The position numbers and the translations under genes are program-made. A model generated the notes under the pieces. The model saw nothing but the letters and a program-made list of their open reading frames with translations, did no database searches and was not told where the DNA came from. A stretch of 64,000 bases of DNA from Ampelomyces quisqualis (taxonomy: Eukaryota; Ascomycota; Dothideomycetes; Pleosporales; Phaeosphaeriaceae), in contig JAGTXZ010000005.1 in the NCBI GenBank assembly GCA_018398575.1, forward strand, positions 1,240,001-1,304,000, in the 5' to 3' direction. Shown here one piece after another: positions 51,101 through 62,180 of this stretch (positions are counted from its first letter, which is position 1; the number at the start of each line of letters is the position of its first letter).

Positions 51101-51339
51101 TAACAACAGAAGGAGAAAAGATTAAGTAAGATTATAACAAGGAAATCCCTATAAAGCTTAAGAGGCTAGTGTAAATTAAGTAAATTAAGTAGTAGAACTG
51201 TAGAGTACAGTACACTACTGTGCAAAGCTATAGAACAAAAAACGCTTAAGTAGATACGTAGCCTAGTCCTAGAAGTATAAGAATACAAAAAGTATTGTAA
51301 AAGAAGTATATACGTAGACGTAACGCGAAATTAATTTAA
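48150..51339 (+). pseudogene. SNF2-like helicase relic, G copy C
   Basis: Same frame as copy A and almost the same length from the shared ATRDKR start region (48,183) to the final TAA (51,337-51,339). The motif V region is near 50,850 and the motif VI region near 50,960. In three copies this 3.2-kb frame has kept its register, which argues for decay by substitution and not by indels. Confidence 0.72.
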
Positions 51340-51627
51340 AGTGTAAAGATAGTGTAGATTTGTAGCAAAACCTAAACTAAGTAATAGCGCTATTAAAGAA
51401 ATTACCTTAGACTTAAACTATAGTTAGGCACAGTTAAAAACAGGCTGCTAACTAGTAACACAGTTGTGCAGATAGTGTAAAGCTATATTAAACATAAGAA
51501 CTATAAACTATTTTATAAAAGGGTTCTATAAGCTAGGCTGCTAATAATAGTATACTAGGCATTACTATTATTACTTAGTATAGCAGAGCATAGTTAAGAA
51601 CTGTTTAGTAGCTAGTAGTATAGTTGT

Positions 51628-51680
51628 GTTAACAGTGTTGCTAATGTTGCAGATGTTACTAACGTTGTGTTTTCCTAACG
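51628..51680. repeat. Right terminus of G copy C with GTTGCTAAC-type 9-mers
   Basis: GTGTTGCTAATGTTGCAGATG and GTTACTAACGTTGTG precede the terminal TTTTCCTAACG. The same end is seen at 11,636-11,686 (copy A), 17,871-17,922 (copy B, reverse) and in the MITEs. Confidence 0.8.
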
Positions 51681-51719
51681 CGCAGTAGTAGTATAAGCAT
51701 AATAAGCTAATGTAAACTA

Positions 51720-53840
51720 AAAACCTATAAGACTAACATATAAAAAACGTTAGTAGTTAAAAGAAAACTACTATTAGACTTAAAGCTATTATATTGTAGG
51801 AAGATACCTTACTATGCACAAACAAGTAGTTTTAACTATTACAGAGTTACAACTCTTCTTATCTAGTACAAACCTATTTAGGTTACTACTATAGGGAAAA
51901 GAAAAACGTTAGGTCAAGAAAAGTGTATTACTAGAAAACAAGACTTTACTAGAGAAGGCAAGAGTTATCCTAGTAACGCAACTACTTACTAATAACAGAA
52001 AGACGCTATATAGTATAGTAATAACACTATAGCTTAATATACGCAGGTATGTGTACGCCTAAATACTGCTAAACACTTAGATAGAAGTATAGAATACTTT
52101 ACTATTATTAGTTTAATTGCATATTAGCTTAATACTATATAAAAGAGCTACCTGCTATGTAAGTACTATTGCAGCCTACTAAAAATAGTAGCTAACAGTA
52201 GGTGCTTAGATACTAGACATGTATAGTAACTTGCAAACCTACGTAATAAAGTAAGAATAACTAGAAATTACTAGTACTTACATATTAAACTACCTAGACA
52301 GATAGGTTCTTAAGCCTAGTAAACTACTTAAAGACTTTATTTACTTACTACAAGACCTAAAGAATATAAGTACACCTCTAAAACAGCTATACTAGCTAAC
52401 TAAAGACAGCCTAAATCTACTAGATTTCTAAACCCTAGTCTTGTAGCAGTAATAGTATAGTTATTCTATAATAACAGGAAATAGAGTACTACTGCAATAA
52501 CTAGGAATTAAGAGAAGTTTAATAAACTAAGTGTAAATATAGTAGTACTAATAGGCTTAGTTATATTTAACGCAATAAGGGAATTTAATAACAACAGCAC
52601 TAGGAAAACTATACTCTTCTATAGATACACTATAGAAAGTATGTTGCAAGTTCTACACATAGCATTAGCTAATAGAAAGCAGACTACTTTAATACTATTT
52701 GCAAAAAATAGAAGAACCTAGGAGGCATTTAATAAATTCTTATATAAGATAATATACAACAGGATATTACTATACACATAAACTAACAAGAGAACAATAA
52801 GGCTAACGTTTTAGTGCCAAAGAATACCTATAACAATAACATAGATAATATCCTAGCTAACTATATAGAAGAGGAGTAAGATTGCTATAATACGCTTATA
52901 GACAATTATAACAATAAAGAGAAGGAGAAGGCAAACTACTTAATAGAAAAGGATATAGAAGAGGACGTTAGAGAAGAGAAAAAAGTCCTACACAAAGACA
53001 CTAATAATATAAGTAGGTTTAAACATAATATAACATATAATAACTTACATAAAGTGCTGTCTATATACGCGTATATAAAGTATTAGGTAAGGTAAAAGAT
53101 ATTTTGCTAGAAGAGTATATATATACAAATAAACTTACACTAGAATACTTTTATAAGGTAGATAAACAGCTATAGTTTAAGAACTATAGAGGTAGCTAGA
53201 GTATTATAGTAAAAGACGCATAGGAAGAATTTTTAATACAGGCCTATAATATTACAATTAAAGGTAACATACTTAACGTAATTGCCTTAACTAAAGAGAA
53301 ATAGCAACTAGAACTAGATAAGTATAATAAGTTAGTATAATAGTACAAAAAAGAAATAGAGTGTTATTAAGTAGTTATAAATAGTAAGCATAGCAAATGT
53401 TACAATAACTTAATATGCTTTTGCTAGTATAACGCGTAGATACTGTTAGGTTAGCCTTAATATAACGCAACAGTGCAGACTACTATAGCAAATAGTGCAG
53501 CACTAGCAGATACAGCATATAATCCTAATATAACTAACTAGCAAGATAGTTACTACTCTGTAAGTAGTAGTAGTAGTTATAGCTGTCTATATATAGAGCG
53601 CGTTATGTACCTACTAACTTGTGCCCTATAGGACGTTAAGCCTAGTAGCTGCGTCTAGGCTAGTCTTCTTTTAAAGGAGCGCAATTTAACTATACTATAT
53701 TTAATTAAAAAGCCTATATAACTAGATAAAGAGAACTAGCTTAGTTAGCCTACACTACAAAAGTATAAAGATATAGGTAGCTAACTGCAGTATATAGTTC
53801 TGCTAGTGCTGCAGTACTTAATAGTCTTTAACAATTAAAT
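51720..53840 (+). pseudogene. Unknown gene M relic, G copy B second segment
   Basis: Plus-strand copy of gene M. The frame LLEKARVILVTQLLT (near 51,950) leads the N-terminal part. After a frame change the DNILANYIEEEQDCYNTLID part (near 52,850) follows, then after another change EEYIYTNKLTLEYFYKVDKQ (near 53,115) and a tail with SVSSSSSYS (near 53,565). A final TAA near 53,838 precedes the 9-bp repeats. The frame changes could be introns. Function unknown. Confidence 0.55.
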
Positions 53841-53925
53841 CTGGCAACACTAGTAATACTAGCAACACTAGTAACACTAGCAACACTAGTAACATAGGTA
53901 ACATAAGTAACATAGGCAACTTACT
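53840..53925. repeat. 9-bp subterminal repeat array, left end of copy B
   Basis: ACTAGCAAC/ACTAGTAAC 9-mers in tandem (reverse orientation), followed by ATAGGTAAC-type variants. Confidence 0.75.
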
Positions 53926-54066
53926 ATTAGGTTGCTATTAGGTTGCTAGCAACTAGAAGTAAGTGGGGTAACTTTAGCAAATTATCTAGTAGACAGTATT
54001 ACTATTAGGTAGCCGCGGGTTGCTGCAACTAGGCTAACTAGATAAATCTTAATTTTTCCTAACGTA

Positions 54067-55820
54067 AGCGTTGCGCTATTAACTTCTTTGCTGTAAGTGT
54101 TATATCTAAGGCGCTAAGCTAAGTCTAGGCATGTTACTAACTAGTAATAGAACAGACCTAAGATTGTTGTTAAGGCTAAGCTTAACCTACTGTATTATTT
54201 AGGCTGCGCTATTACTTAGCTTAAGAGTAATAAGTCTAAGTGTAAGATTACTTATAGTAAAAGCACTTACTCTTAGTATAAAGACGCTTATATTGCGTAT
54301 AAGCCTGTAAGTTAACTACTATATTCTCTTACTTTTTAGGTTAATTCTAATAGCTTCCTAGATTAACAATTACCTTAAGATTATAGTTATCTTGCTTTAT
54401 AACGCGCTTGCTTGTAATTCTAAGATTAAGTAGCTGTTAACGCAGCATACAATTACTAGTTTCTAATCTAACTTTATTAATAAGCTTAAGGCTGCTTAAG
54501 CAAAGTCTTGTAGTAGTAATAAGTCTAGCTACTAAGGTCTAACGCGTAAGGTTACTAAGGTTAATATCCTAGTAAATATCTGCTAGCTTCTCTAGCAGCT
54601 CTTTGTTAAGTAAGACACTATTATTTATAAGCTTAATAATATTAGCGCTAGCGTGCAGCAGCTCTATACTAATATAAGTTGTTTTTAATTTGTTTTCTCT
54701 CTGCTAGAGTTTGTTCTCCTATAGCGTTTCTGTGCATTTTACTAACATTTGATTAGGCTAAAGAGTACAACATACAGATCTCTAGTATAGGCTTCTAGGT
54801 CTTTTACGTTAGTAACGCCCTTTGTACTACTAACAGGCTACTCTGTTGCCTTAATATAATAGAGTCTAATATCTGCAAAAAGCCTACGTATAACGCAGAA
54901 GTGTAGGCTAAGACTAACTGTTTAGTAATAGTAACTATTGCGCTTTCTAATAGTAGAGAAGTAGGCTCTAGTATATAGTAGCCTTGCTGTAGTTTCTATA
55001 TAGCGCTTATAGGTAATTTCTATAGTAATAGACTTTCTATTGTAGTCTTTGCCTTTATCCTATTACTAAGTCTAGACCTTATAAAACTAGTCTTATATTT
55101 CTTAATACTACTTATGCATTAGAATAGATGTTGCGCTCTACGTCTTAGGCTTATAAGTTCTTATAGCTTTACCTTTATTACAGACGTTAACATTCTTACT
55201 AGTTCTTATAGTCTAGCGCAGTCTAAGCATTAGAATCTTATGCCCTTTTTTAAGGTTTTTCTAAACTTTCTAAAGATTTATGTTACACTGTGTCTTAACT
55301 AACTATTACTTAGCTTAAGTAGCTAGATCTCTAGAGTTAATTCAGGCTCTTCTTCTTGCATTCTTTAGCTATTAATCTGTTAACGCTAAGCTTCTAGACT
55401 CTTTTTTCTTTGTTTCTAGGTCCTTTTAAGTAGTTAGTAGGACTATTATATTAGTTCTTATGTATTAGTATTTAGGTTCCTTATATCTAGTTTTTAGAAA
55501 TAGTTAACTACTAGTTATATTCTTACTATTAACTAGTTAGGGTAGTTACAGGTTAGCTAATAGAATAGATGTAAGCATCTTCTTTCTTTTCTACCTTCTG
55601 CTAAAGCTCCTAGTCTTAGGCTCTGTCTATTATAGTATCTTTGCATTCTCTCTATTAGTTACTTCTTAGCGTTAGGCATTATCTCTAAACGTAACTAAGT
55701 GCGCTACTATATTATTTCTTATGCCTTAAGTTCTTCTTATACTTGTCCTAAGTTTATCCTCTTTCTCTTAATCTCTCTTATACATAATACTGTTATCTGT
55801 TCTTATACTTGTTATACGTA
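54067..55820 (-). pseudogene. Extra ORF after pol in Gypsy Y1 (unknown)
   Basis: About 1.7 kb between the chromodomain and the 3' end, in the same orientation as pol, continuing across the G copy B insertion to 17,624. One frame, with TAR as Gln, reads ITIEITYKRYIETTAR, SYYYQTVSLSLHFCVIRRL, AYTRDLYVVLFSLIK, and is conserved with Y2. No known domain recognised; a CxxC near Lys/Gln-rich sequence occurs towards the end. It stands where an env-like or accessory third ORF would be, but this may also be a fixed insertion. Confidence 0.5.
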
Positions 55821-55829
55821 CCTGTAATT

Positions 55830-56330
55830 TCTCTCTTTTCTCTTTTCTTCTCTAATGTGCTTTTATTTAGTAGTTAAGAAGAGCAGGCACTCTACTAATA
55901 ACCTATCTAAGTCTTATTCTATTTTAGTTTTATTTAGCTATTTAGCAAGAGCTATAGTATTAGTAACATTTACTTATAGTTTCTATGTTAGTTTTGTATA
56001 TTTTACCTATTTTATAAGGTACTGTAGCTATATGTCTTGCCCTTTCTTCTTCTACTATTCTGCAAGGATATAGTTAACAAAAAACTTATTATTAGTTATA
56101 TCTTTGTTCTTTATTATTACTTCTAGTTGCTAGTTATTAGACTCTTAGTGTAAGAGTAGATTACTTGTATTAAGCTAGAGGCAGTTAGCGTAAAACCTTA
56201 GGTGCACCCTAAGAGACACGCTTAGCTCTATAACGTATAGAGAGATAACCTTTATAACTATATATTTCCTATTTTTCTAATCTAGCTTTTTTAAAGGTCT
56301 TTTGTTAGATATAAAGTAACTATACTAGAG
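55830..56330 (-). pseudogene. Gypsy Y1 integrase tail and chromodomain relic
   Basis: After the DDE core, LYIGDKVQLQ and NKRPLKKLDQKN (about 56,280-56,370) are the GPY/F module. NYILAE and then QYLIKQVKYTKLTQKL, NVTNTIALAKQL (55,890-56,080) fit a chromodomain (YLVKWxGY...NTWEP...). Chromodomains direct chromoviruses to heterochromatin, consistent with this repeat-rich location. Confidence 0.75.
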
Positions 56331-56639
56331 CTATACTTTGTCTCCTATATAGAGTTTTAAGGCTTCCTGTCTATAATAATTAGTCTAGTATTTCTATTCT
56401 TGTTATACTTCTACTATCTTTGCTTATATATAGTTTATTATTTCTTTTATCTTAGTTACTATTGTTTTAGCAGTAGCTCTTTTATTGTTGCTAGACTAGT
56501 GCTAGTTCTTTGTAGTCTATTCTAGGTCTAACTAAATAGAGTTTATGTTGTACCTGTACTAAAAGAAGAATAGGCTAACGCCTGTAGACGCTGCATTTTA
56601 ACTAGCTATTGCGATTTGTGCTAGTAGGCATAGAGTAGC

Positions 56640-57480
56640 CTAGTTTAACTAGTCCTAGTTTACAAAAGCTCTTAAGTAGGCTTCTACTATGCTGTTTATT
56701 TGTTCTATAGTGCTATCTATCTAGAAGTAGTATGCTATTAAGACTTTTCTTTGTATTCTAAGCTTATTGTAAAGTAAAGACTAGAATTTACTTATAAATT
56801 GTAACCCTTTGTTAGACACTATAGCGTCTAGAAGCTAGTAGTACGTAACTACCTGTTTAATAAATGCCTTAACTATAGTAGAGACTTCTAGGTCTAGAAT
56901 AGGCACAAGCACTGCATTTTTGCTTAGCTAGTTAGTAACTACTATAAAGTGTAATATTCTATAGCTTAGCAGAAGGCCTTTAATAAAGTCTACTAATAAT
57001 TCTTTCTATATTTAGACTAAGAGTAGAAGTAGGTGTAGTAGTCCTTGTTTAAGTTTCTTCTAAGGCTTTATTCTACTACACACTGCGCAGTTCTAGACAA
57101 ATTACTAAATACTTAAAGATATTTTAGGCTAGAAGTAGTCTCTTACTAATATTGCGTATGTGTTTTTCTTACTTAGGTGCCTAGTAATTAAGGAGTTATA
57201 TACTTCTAAGATAATATGCGTTTGTAAGTTTATATATTCTAGCACCTATTTACGCTTTCTGTAGAGTAGGCGTTCTAAGTTATCTAAGCTACACTCTACT
57301 AGAGAAACTTTTAGGCTTAGATGTAGAGGGAATTCTTACTGTCCTATTCTAATAGTGTTAACTACTAATTAGTAAGCTTTATCTATATAAATAGCTTGTT
57401 CCTATAATTTCTTAATAGTAGGCTCTATTAGTTCTTTAGAGCGTTTATTTATGTAAAGACTTTACTTAAGTATAGTCTTG
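56640..57480 (-). pseudogene. Gypsy Y1 integrase relic
   Basis: The zinc-binding HHCC domain is at 57,060-57,260 (THIILEVYNSLITRHL, then VRDYF, then QNCAVCSR). The DDE core is at 56,640-57,010: ELLVDFIKGLLLS, HFIVVTNQLSKNAVL, SNKGLQFISKF, then IDSTIEQINSIVEAYLRAF, which fits TDGQTERMN. In the core the second Asp region (SDRGPQF type) has become SNKG. Confidence 0.82.
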
Positions 57481-57646
57481 CATAGTACTACAGTTTCTTT
57501 AGTAGTAACTAGAGTGTCTTCTGCTATAAAAGGCTTCTTAGCACCTTAGTTATAAGCAACGTTTTTCTCTCTTAACGCAGCGTCTTTGTCTGCAAGTACG
57601 TTTTAGAGCGCTTCTTTTTTAACTGTAAAGTAATTCTTAGCATTCT

Positions 57647-58491
57647 TGTTAGGAAAATTTAAGATTATTCTGGTTGGCCTAATTGCCGCAACCTGCGGCG
57701 GCCCAACAGCAATACTGTCTACTAGACAATTCGCTAAAGTTGCCCCACTTACTTCTAGTCGCTAGCGACCTAACAGCAACCCAACAGAGTCGCTAGAGTT
57801 GCCAGATCTAACAGAGTCGCCAATGTCGCCAATTTTACATATAGCTGTATTTTTATGATTACGTAAGTAACCTAAAAATACAAAATATAGAGCGGAATTC
57901 CCTCTTTAAAATGCACTATTTAGAATTTTTGCAGCTGCTCTAGTTATTGAGATATAGCGCGTTAAAGTTATAAACTTTTTTAAAAAAACTTTAAAGTACG
58001 TTCAACACAATAGATCTCAACGCCCACACTATAATATACTAAAACAAAATTATTCTAGAGTAAAATCTACACTTTAGTTACTATTTCTTTAAAAAAAAAT
58101 ATAATATATTATCTAGTTAAAGTGCTAGAGCTTTAGCGAAAACAAGCCTTAGCAAAGAACATTAAAAAGTTACAAACTTTACTGCCGTGCATCTCAGCAA
58201 CTAGAGCAGCTATAAAAATTCTAAATAGTGCGTTTTAAAGAGGGAATTAAGCTCTATATTTTGGGTTTTTAGAATAATTACGTAATTGCGCGGGTAGGGC
58301 AAGTGGGTCCAGTGGATCAGGTGGATTAATTTGGGCGTTTTAGGCTAAATAGGCAGCTAGAACAAATAGGGGACCCTAGGGACAGTTAAGTACAGTTAAG
58401 AACTGTCTGGTTAACTGTTCTGACAGTAGGTTGACCGTTCCAACAGTGTCGCTAATGTCGCGGATGTTGCCAACGTTGTATTTTCCTAACG
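57647..58491 (+). mobile_element. MITE2: second copy of the G-derived short element, in Gypsy pol
   Basis: 845 bp, nearly the same sequence as MITE1. Left end TGTTAGGAAAA, right end TTTTCCTAACG. The flanking dinucleotides are CT (57,645-57,646) and CT (58,492-58,493), so the target duplication is probably CT and not TA. It sits in the coiled-coil repeat region between RNase H and integrase of Gypsy Y1. It is less decayed than Y1, though with somewhat more C-to-T loss than MITE1 in places. Confidence 0.85.
57857..58287. repeat. Fold-back core of MITE2
   Basis: Same 431-bp fold-back unit as in MITE1, starting GATTACGTAA and ending TTACGTAATT. No coding potential is seen. The arms can pair over about 125 bp. 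Confidence 0.75.
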
Positions 58492-58859
58492 CTAGCTTTA
58501 AGCAACGTCTCTTTTCCTTATTACAGCGTCTTTATCTATAAGCCTATTTTAGAGCTACTTTGTTTCTTTCTCTTTCTATAGTAGTACATCTTTCTACTAA
58601 GTTGCAAGAGAAGTAGTTAACGTAGTATCTTTATTTGCAAGCATATTTTAGAGCTACTCTATTTCTTTCTCTCTTTATAGTAGTATATTCTTCTACTAAG
58701 CTGCAAGAGAAGTAGTTAACGTAGTATCTTTGTCTGTAAGCACGTTTTAAAGCTACTCTGTTTCTCTTTTCCTCTGTTATAGTAAATTCTCTTGCTAAGC
58801 TACAAAGAAAGTAGTAAGTACTAAGTCTTTTTTGTCTTTAGTTTCTAAAGTAGAAGTAA

Positions 58860-59420
58860 ATAATTAGAAGGTCTAGGACTATACCTACGCGTCTACTCTT
58901 CCTTAAAAAAGATCTTGTTCTTTTCTAGAAAGAGTATCTGCTCTGCTATTAACGTTTCTTAAGTAGTATTAGAATCTAACATTAAATATGCTAAAAAACT
59001 CTGCCTAGTAGATATATCTTTCTGTTAGTAGTTATATAGTAGTAAAGTATTCTAGGTTCTTATAATCTATAAGTACAGTAAAATGTTTTACTCTCTAAAG
59101 TTTAGTTTTCTACTACTCTAGGCACTTAACTATAGCTAACAGCTCCTTGTTATAAATAGTGTAGTTAGCTTCTGTAGCTGTGTTCTTTGCTAAGTAGTAA
59201 GCTACAGCCTAGAAGCGTCTATTTCTGCTGTATTAAGACAGTACTCTTTTAGTTAACTATCTTAAGAGATTATATTCTACTACTATCTCTAGCTTTATAT
59301 TAAAGTTTGCTAAAGATAGTTCTACTACAAAAGCTTCTTTTAGCTTATTAAAGGACATCTGTTGTTTAAGGCCTTAGTAGAAGGTTACGCCTTTTCTAGT
59401 CAGCCTAGTTAGTAGGGCAG
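58860..59420 (-). pseudogene. Gypsy Y1 RNase H region relic
   Basis: RNase H domain following the RT. FNKLKEAFVVELSLANF near 59,300-59,350 matches the start of the connection, and DYKNLEYFTT near 59,050-59,080 matches the DHKNLEYF block of Gypsy RNase H, followed by QAEFFSIFN. Confidence 0.75.
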
Positions 59421-59559
59421 CTAGCTCTAAGAAGTCTTTTATAAACTGTTAGTAAAAGTTAGCAAAGCTAATAAAGCTCTAGACCTCTTTAACTGTCTTA
59501 GAGAGCTCTTAGAAACGTATAGCAGCTACTTTCTTAGGGTCTATACTTATTCCTTTCTT

Positions 59560-60200
59560 AGCCTTAATAATAAATCTAAAGTATTTAGTCTTCTTTATAC
59601 TAAACTTACTTTTCTTTATATTAAGGTATAACTCTACTGCCCTAAGTTTCTAGATTACTAGCCTTACCTTTTTCTTATAGTTTGCCTTAAACCTACTTAT
59701 ATATATTAACATGTTCTCTATATAAGCTAAATAGAAATTATCTAAGTGTTTTCTTAGTGTCTAATTAATATATTTCTAGAACGTACTTAGAGCGTTTGCA
59801 AGTCTAAAGGGTGTTACAAGCTACTTATAGAGGCTAAAGCGCGTCTAGAAGGCTATCTTCTATTTATCTTCTTTAGCAATCCTAATCTTATAGAATGCTT
59901 AGATAACATCTACTTTAGTAAACTATTTAGCTTTAGCAATCTAGGCTAAGGTTTCTTAAATAAGTAGAAGTAGGTATTAGTCTTTCTTTGTAATTGCGTT
60001 AAGGGCCTAGTAGTCTACACAGAACTACAGGCCCTTCCCTAGCTTCTTTACAAACAGGACTAGTGTAGAGGCGCTTAACTAGCTTACCTATATAAAGCTA
60101 CAGTCTAAGTAAAAGGTAAGCTCTTTTTAGAGTATAAGAAGTTCTTCTTTTAACATACTGTATAGTAGGCTCTATAGTACCTCTACAGTCTTTTTATCTT
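59560..60200 (-). pseudogene. pol: Gypsy Y1 reverse transcriptase relic
   Basis: RT domain. The block ASTLVLFVKKLGKGL then FCVDYxALNAIT at about 59,985-60,070 is the classic Ty3/Gypsy palm region with Arg lost to stop. The catalytic YxDD box at 59,713-59,724 now reads YIEN, in the context NFYLAYIENMLIY. So both catalytic Asp are lost. Confidence 0.85.
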
Positions 60201-60539
60201 TTTCTACTAGCTTAATAGAATAATTAATAGTAGGTCCTCTTACTAGAGAGAGTTAGTTTGCTTTCTCGCGTAAAAAGGTTTTGTATTCCCCCTTTAGGTA
60301 ATCTAAGAGCACTAACCTAGGGTCTACTTAGGGCTTAGTTTTTAAGGCCTTTTAGATATCTGCTATTAACGCAGCGTAAAGGTAGATAGATTTGTCCTTC
60401 TAGCTCTATTGTAGCTAGGCTAAGTACGTAGCTGCTGTAATACTTTATAGTAGAAAGAGTTTTCTTTCCTCTTAGCTTCTAACTTGCGTTTAAGTAGAGT
60501 AGATGTATATTAATTTCTTTACTAGTGTAATAGTAACAT

Positions 60540-60860
60540 TGTGCTAGTTTATCTATAGTTAACCTAGGACTAAGTTATATTTCTTGTCTCTATCTAGTTT
60601 ATAGGCCTACAGTGTCTTCTTATGCCTATTAATATTAATTCTTATCTAGACAGCTGTCTTTATCTAAGACTAAGCTCTAGTAATCTTAATAATTTCTCTT
60701 AGAGCTATTAACTTGCGCTCTAACTTATTCTTACAGATAAACTTAGTTAAGGTTATAGCGTAGGTAAGACACCTAGTATTAATTATTGTAAAAGTAACTG
60801 TTGTTTTATTAACAATAGTGTATATAGTAATAGGTTTTCTATCTAGCTATTTTCTTTAGA
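60540..60860 (-). pseudogene. Gypsy Y1 aspartic protease relic
   Basis: Retropepsin-like domain of pol. The active-site triad area reads INTRCLTYA near 60,757-60,783, from an ancestral DTG-type motif, and a downstream NLVLGQLQINQHNVTI block near 60,560 corresponds to the family's second hydrophobic-hydrophobic-G motif before the RT. Confidence 0.65.
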
Positions 60861-60979
60861 ATTGTTAAAATCTCTTATCCTCTTTTAGTGTTATATTACT
60901 ATACTCTTATCTGTGCCTTTAAATAAGAGTTACTTGTTTTCTAAGCTTAGAGTATTTTCTAACGCGTTCTCTTCTTCCT

Positions 60980-62170
60980 TACTCTATGCCTTAGCTACTA
61001 TAGCCTTAGCAGGTTTTAAAGGCAAGGATAATTTATATTTACTAGCGTAGTGTTCTAACTTGCTGCAGTAGAGGCATAAGTTGTTTTGTCTCTAGTAAGA
61101 CTGCTTTTTTGCAGTAGCCTACTTAGCTTTCTTTCTTTTAGAGGATTTTCTCTTAGTTCTTCTAGAATGTCCTCTTGTAGGTTCTTAATTTATAGGTTCT
61201 CTAACGTTCTGTCTTTTAGTGTGCTTGCTACTAAGTTTCGCCCTGTATAAGTTTTCCTTAATAATTACTACTCTGTCTATAAGGTTATAGATTTCCTATT
61301 TAGGTTTAGTCTCTATAGAGATTATCTTGTCTTACAGGTCTAGCTAGATAGCGCTTAAGTACCTTATTTTTAAGTTTACTTTGTTGTCTTCCTTGCCTGT
61401 GTCATAGGCTAGCCTTATAAACTCTGTATTAAAGCTCTAGAAAGAAGACTTATTCTATTAGATTATTTAGAGTTTCCTTTGTAATCTTTTGTTGTGTAGC
61501 TTGTTACTAAATTAGCTGTTTAGGAAGTCCTAAAGTTCTTCTGCAGAGCCCTAAAGGTTCTAGGTTACCTAAGATAGAGCTATACTAGCTGCTAACCTCT
61601 TAAGGCAGTTAAAGATATAGCCTGCTTAAAAGCCTAGTTTTATACTATTGTGTTCTAGTTTGTACTTTATTTAAGCCTTAAAGATGTAGTAATCTTTTTA
61701 ATCTTTTCTATACGCTTCTAGGTTAAGGACTTTGTAAGTCTTTTAGAGCAAGAGAAAGCTTTCTAAGAGGGTCTATATAAAGCTAGAGGTTTCTAGAGTT
61801 AATTAGGCTGTAAGCCTTGTAACTTATTCCTGCAGATTTCTTACTAGTAATACTAAGTCTAGATCTACGCTTATAAGAGACTTTCCTTTTCTATTATTAG
61901 AGGGTCTAGCTGCTAGAGAGTTATATACTTTCTGCTAGGCAGGTGTTCTCTTAAGGCTGTTTAACAGCAATTGTTTCTTAATCTATTATTTTTCTAGGTC
62001 TAGGAAGTTGTTAATAATTATCTAATTAAACTTGTTCTTAATAACAAACTTAAGGACGCTGTTGCGTCTTATACAGATAGCTTGTACTATTATATTCTAT
62101 ACTGTTATAGAAACAGTTACTTGTTCTATACTAGAGGTTACTAATAGCTCTTTAGCCTAGTTAGGTTTAA
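60980..62170 (-). pseudogene. gag: Gypsy Y1 gag relic
   Basis: Capsid/nucleocapsid region between the 5' LTR and protease. Near its end, at about 61,030-61,080 on the minus strand, the frame LCLYCSKLEHYASKY shows a CCHC zinc knuckle (C-x2-C-x4-H-x4-C) whose last Cys has become Tyr (TAT). Upstream sequence is gag by position only. Stops are abundant. Confidence 0.7.
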
Positions 62171-62180
62171 TAAATTTAAT

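Larger units (their letters stand above)
33933..51680 (+). mobile_element. Giant TIR element G, copy C (complete, with MITE inside)
   Basis: This is the only copy with both ends in the window. The left end is at 33,933 (CGTTAGAAAAA) and the right end TTTTCCTAACG at 51,670-51,680. The flanks are CG (33,931-33,932) and CG (51,681-51,682). The unbroken junction, seen inside C itself near 36,298, reads through the same bases once, so CG is the target duplication. Length is 17.75 kb, or about 16.9 kb after removing MITE1. Compared with A and B it lacks about 860 bp that correspond to 1,773-2,637 of A, and it has four rather than five copies of the 89-bp minisatellite found in B. Confidence 0.88.
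51681..54064 (-). mobile_element. Giant TIR element G, copy B, second segment (gene M end)
   Basis: This is the displaced left end of copy B. It begins with the CG duplication that flanks copy C, continues with gene M (readable on the plus strand here), the 9-bp repeat array, and finishes at the terminal TTTTTCCTAACG ending at 54,064. TA follows at 54,065-54,066 and matches the TA before 17,871. It is co-linear in reverse complement with 33,933-36,298 and with 62,411-64,000. Confidence 0.85.
57560..58810 (-). repeat. Four 99-bp in-frame repeats (33-residue coiled coil) in Y1 pol, split by MITE2
   Basis: Between RNase H and integrase the sequence is a tandem array of 99-bp units (unit starts are 99 bp apart, e.g. 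58,622 and 58,721). On the minus strand each encodes 33 residues such as QREKEIEQLQNMLANKDT, with heptad spacing. MITE2 (57,647-58,491) lies within the first unit, so three units lie to the right of it and one broken unit to the left. Confidence 0.7.

Noticed and set aside
55855..56073. 72-codon open frame on the plus strand
   Set aside because: Antisense to the Gypsy chromodomain region.
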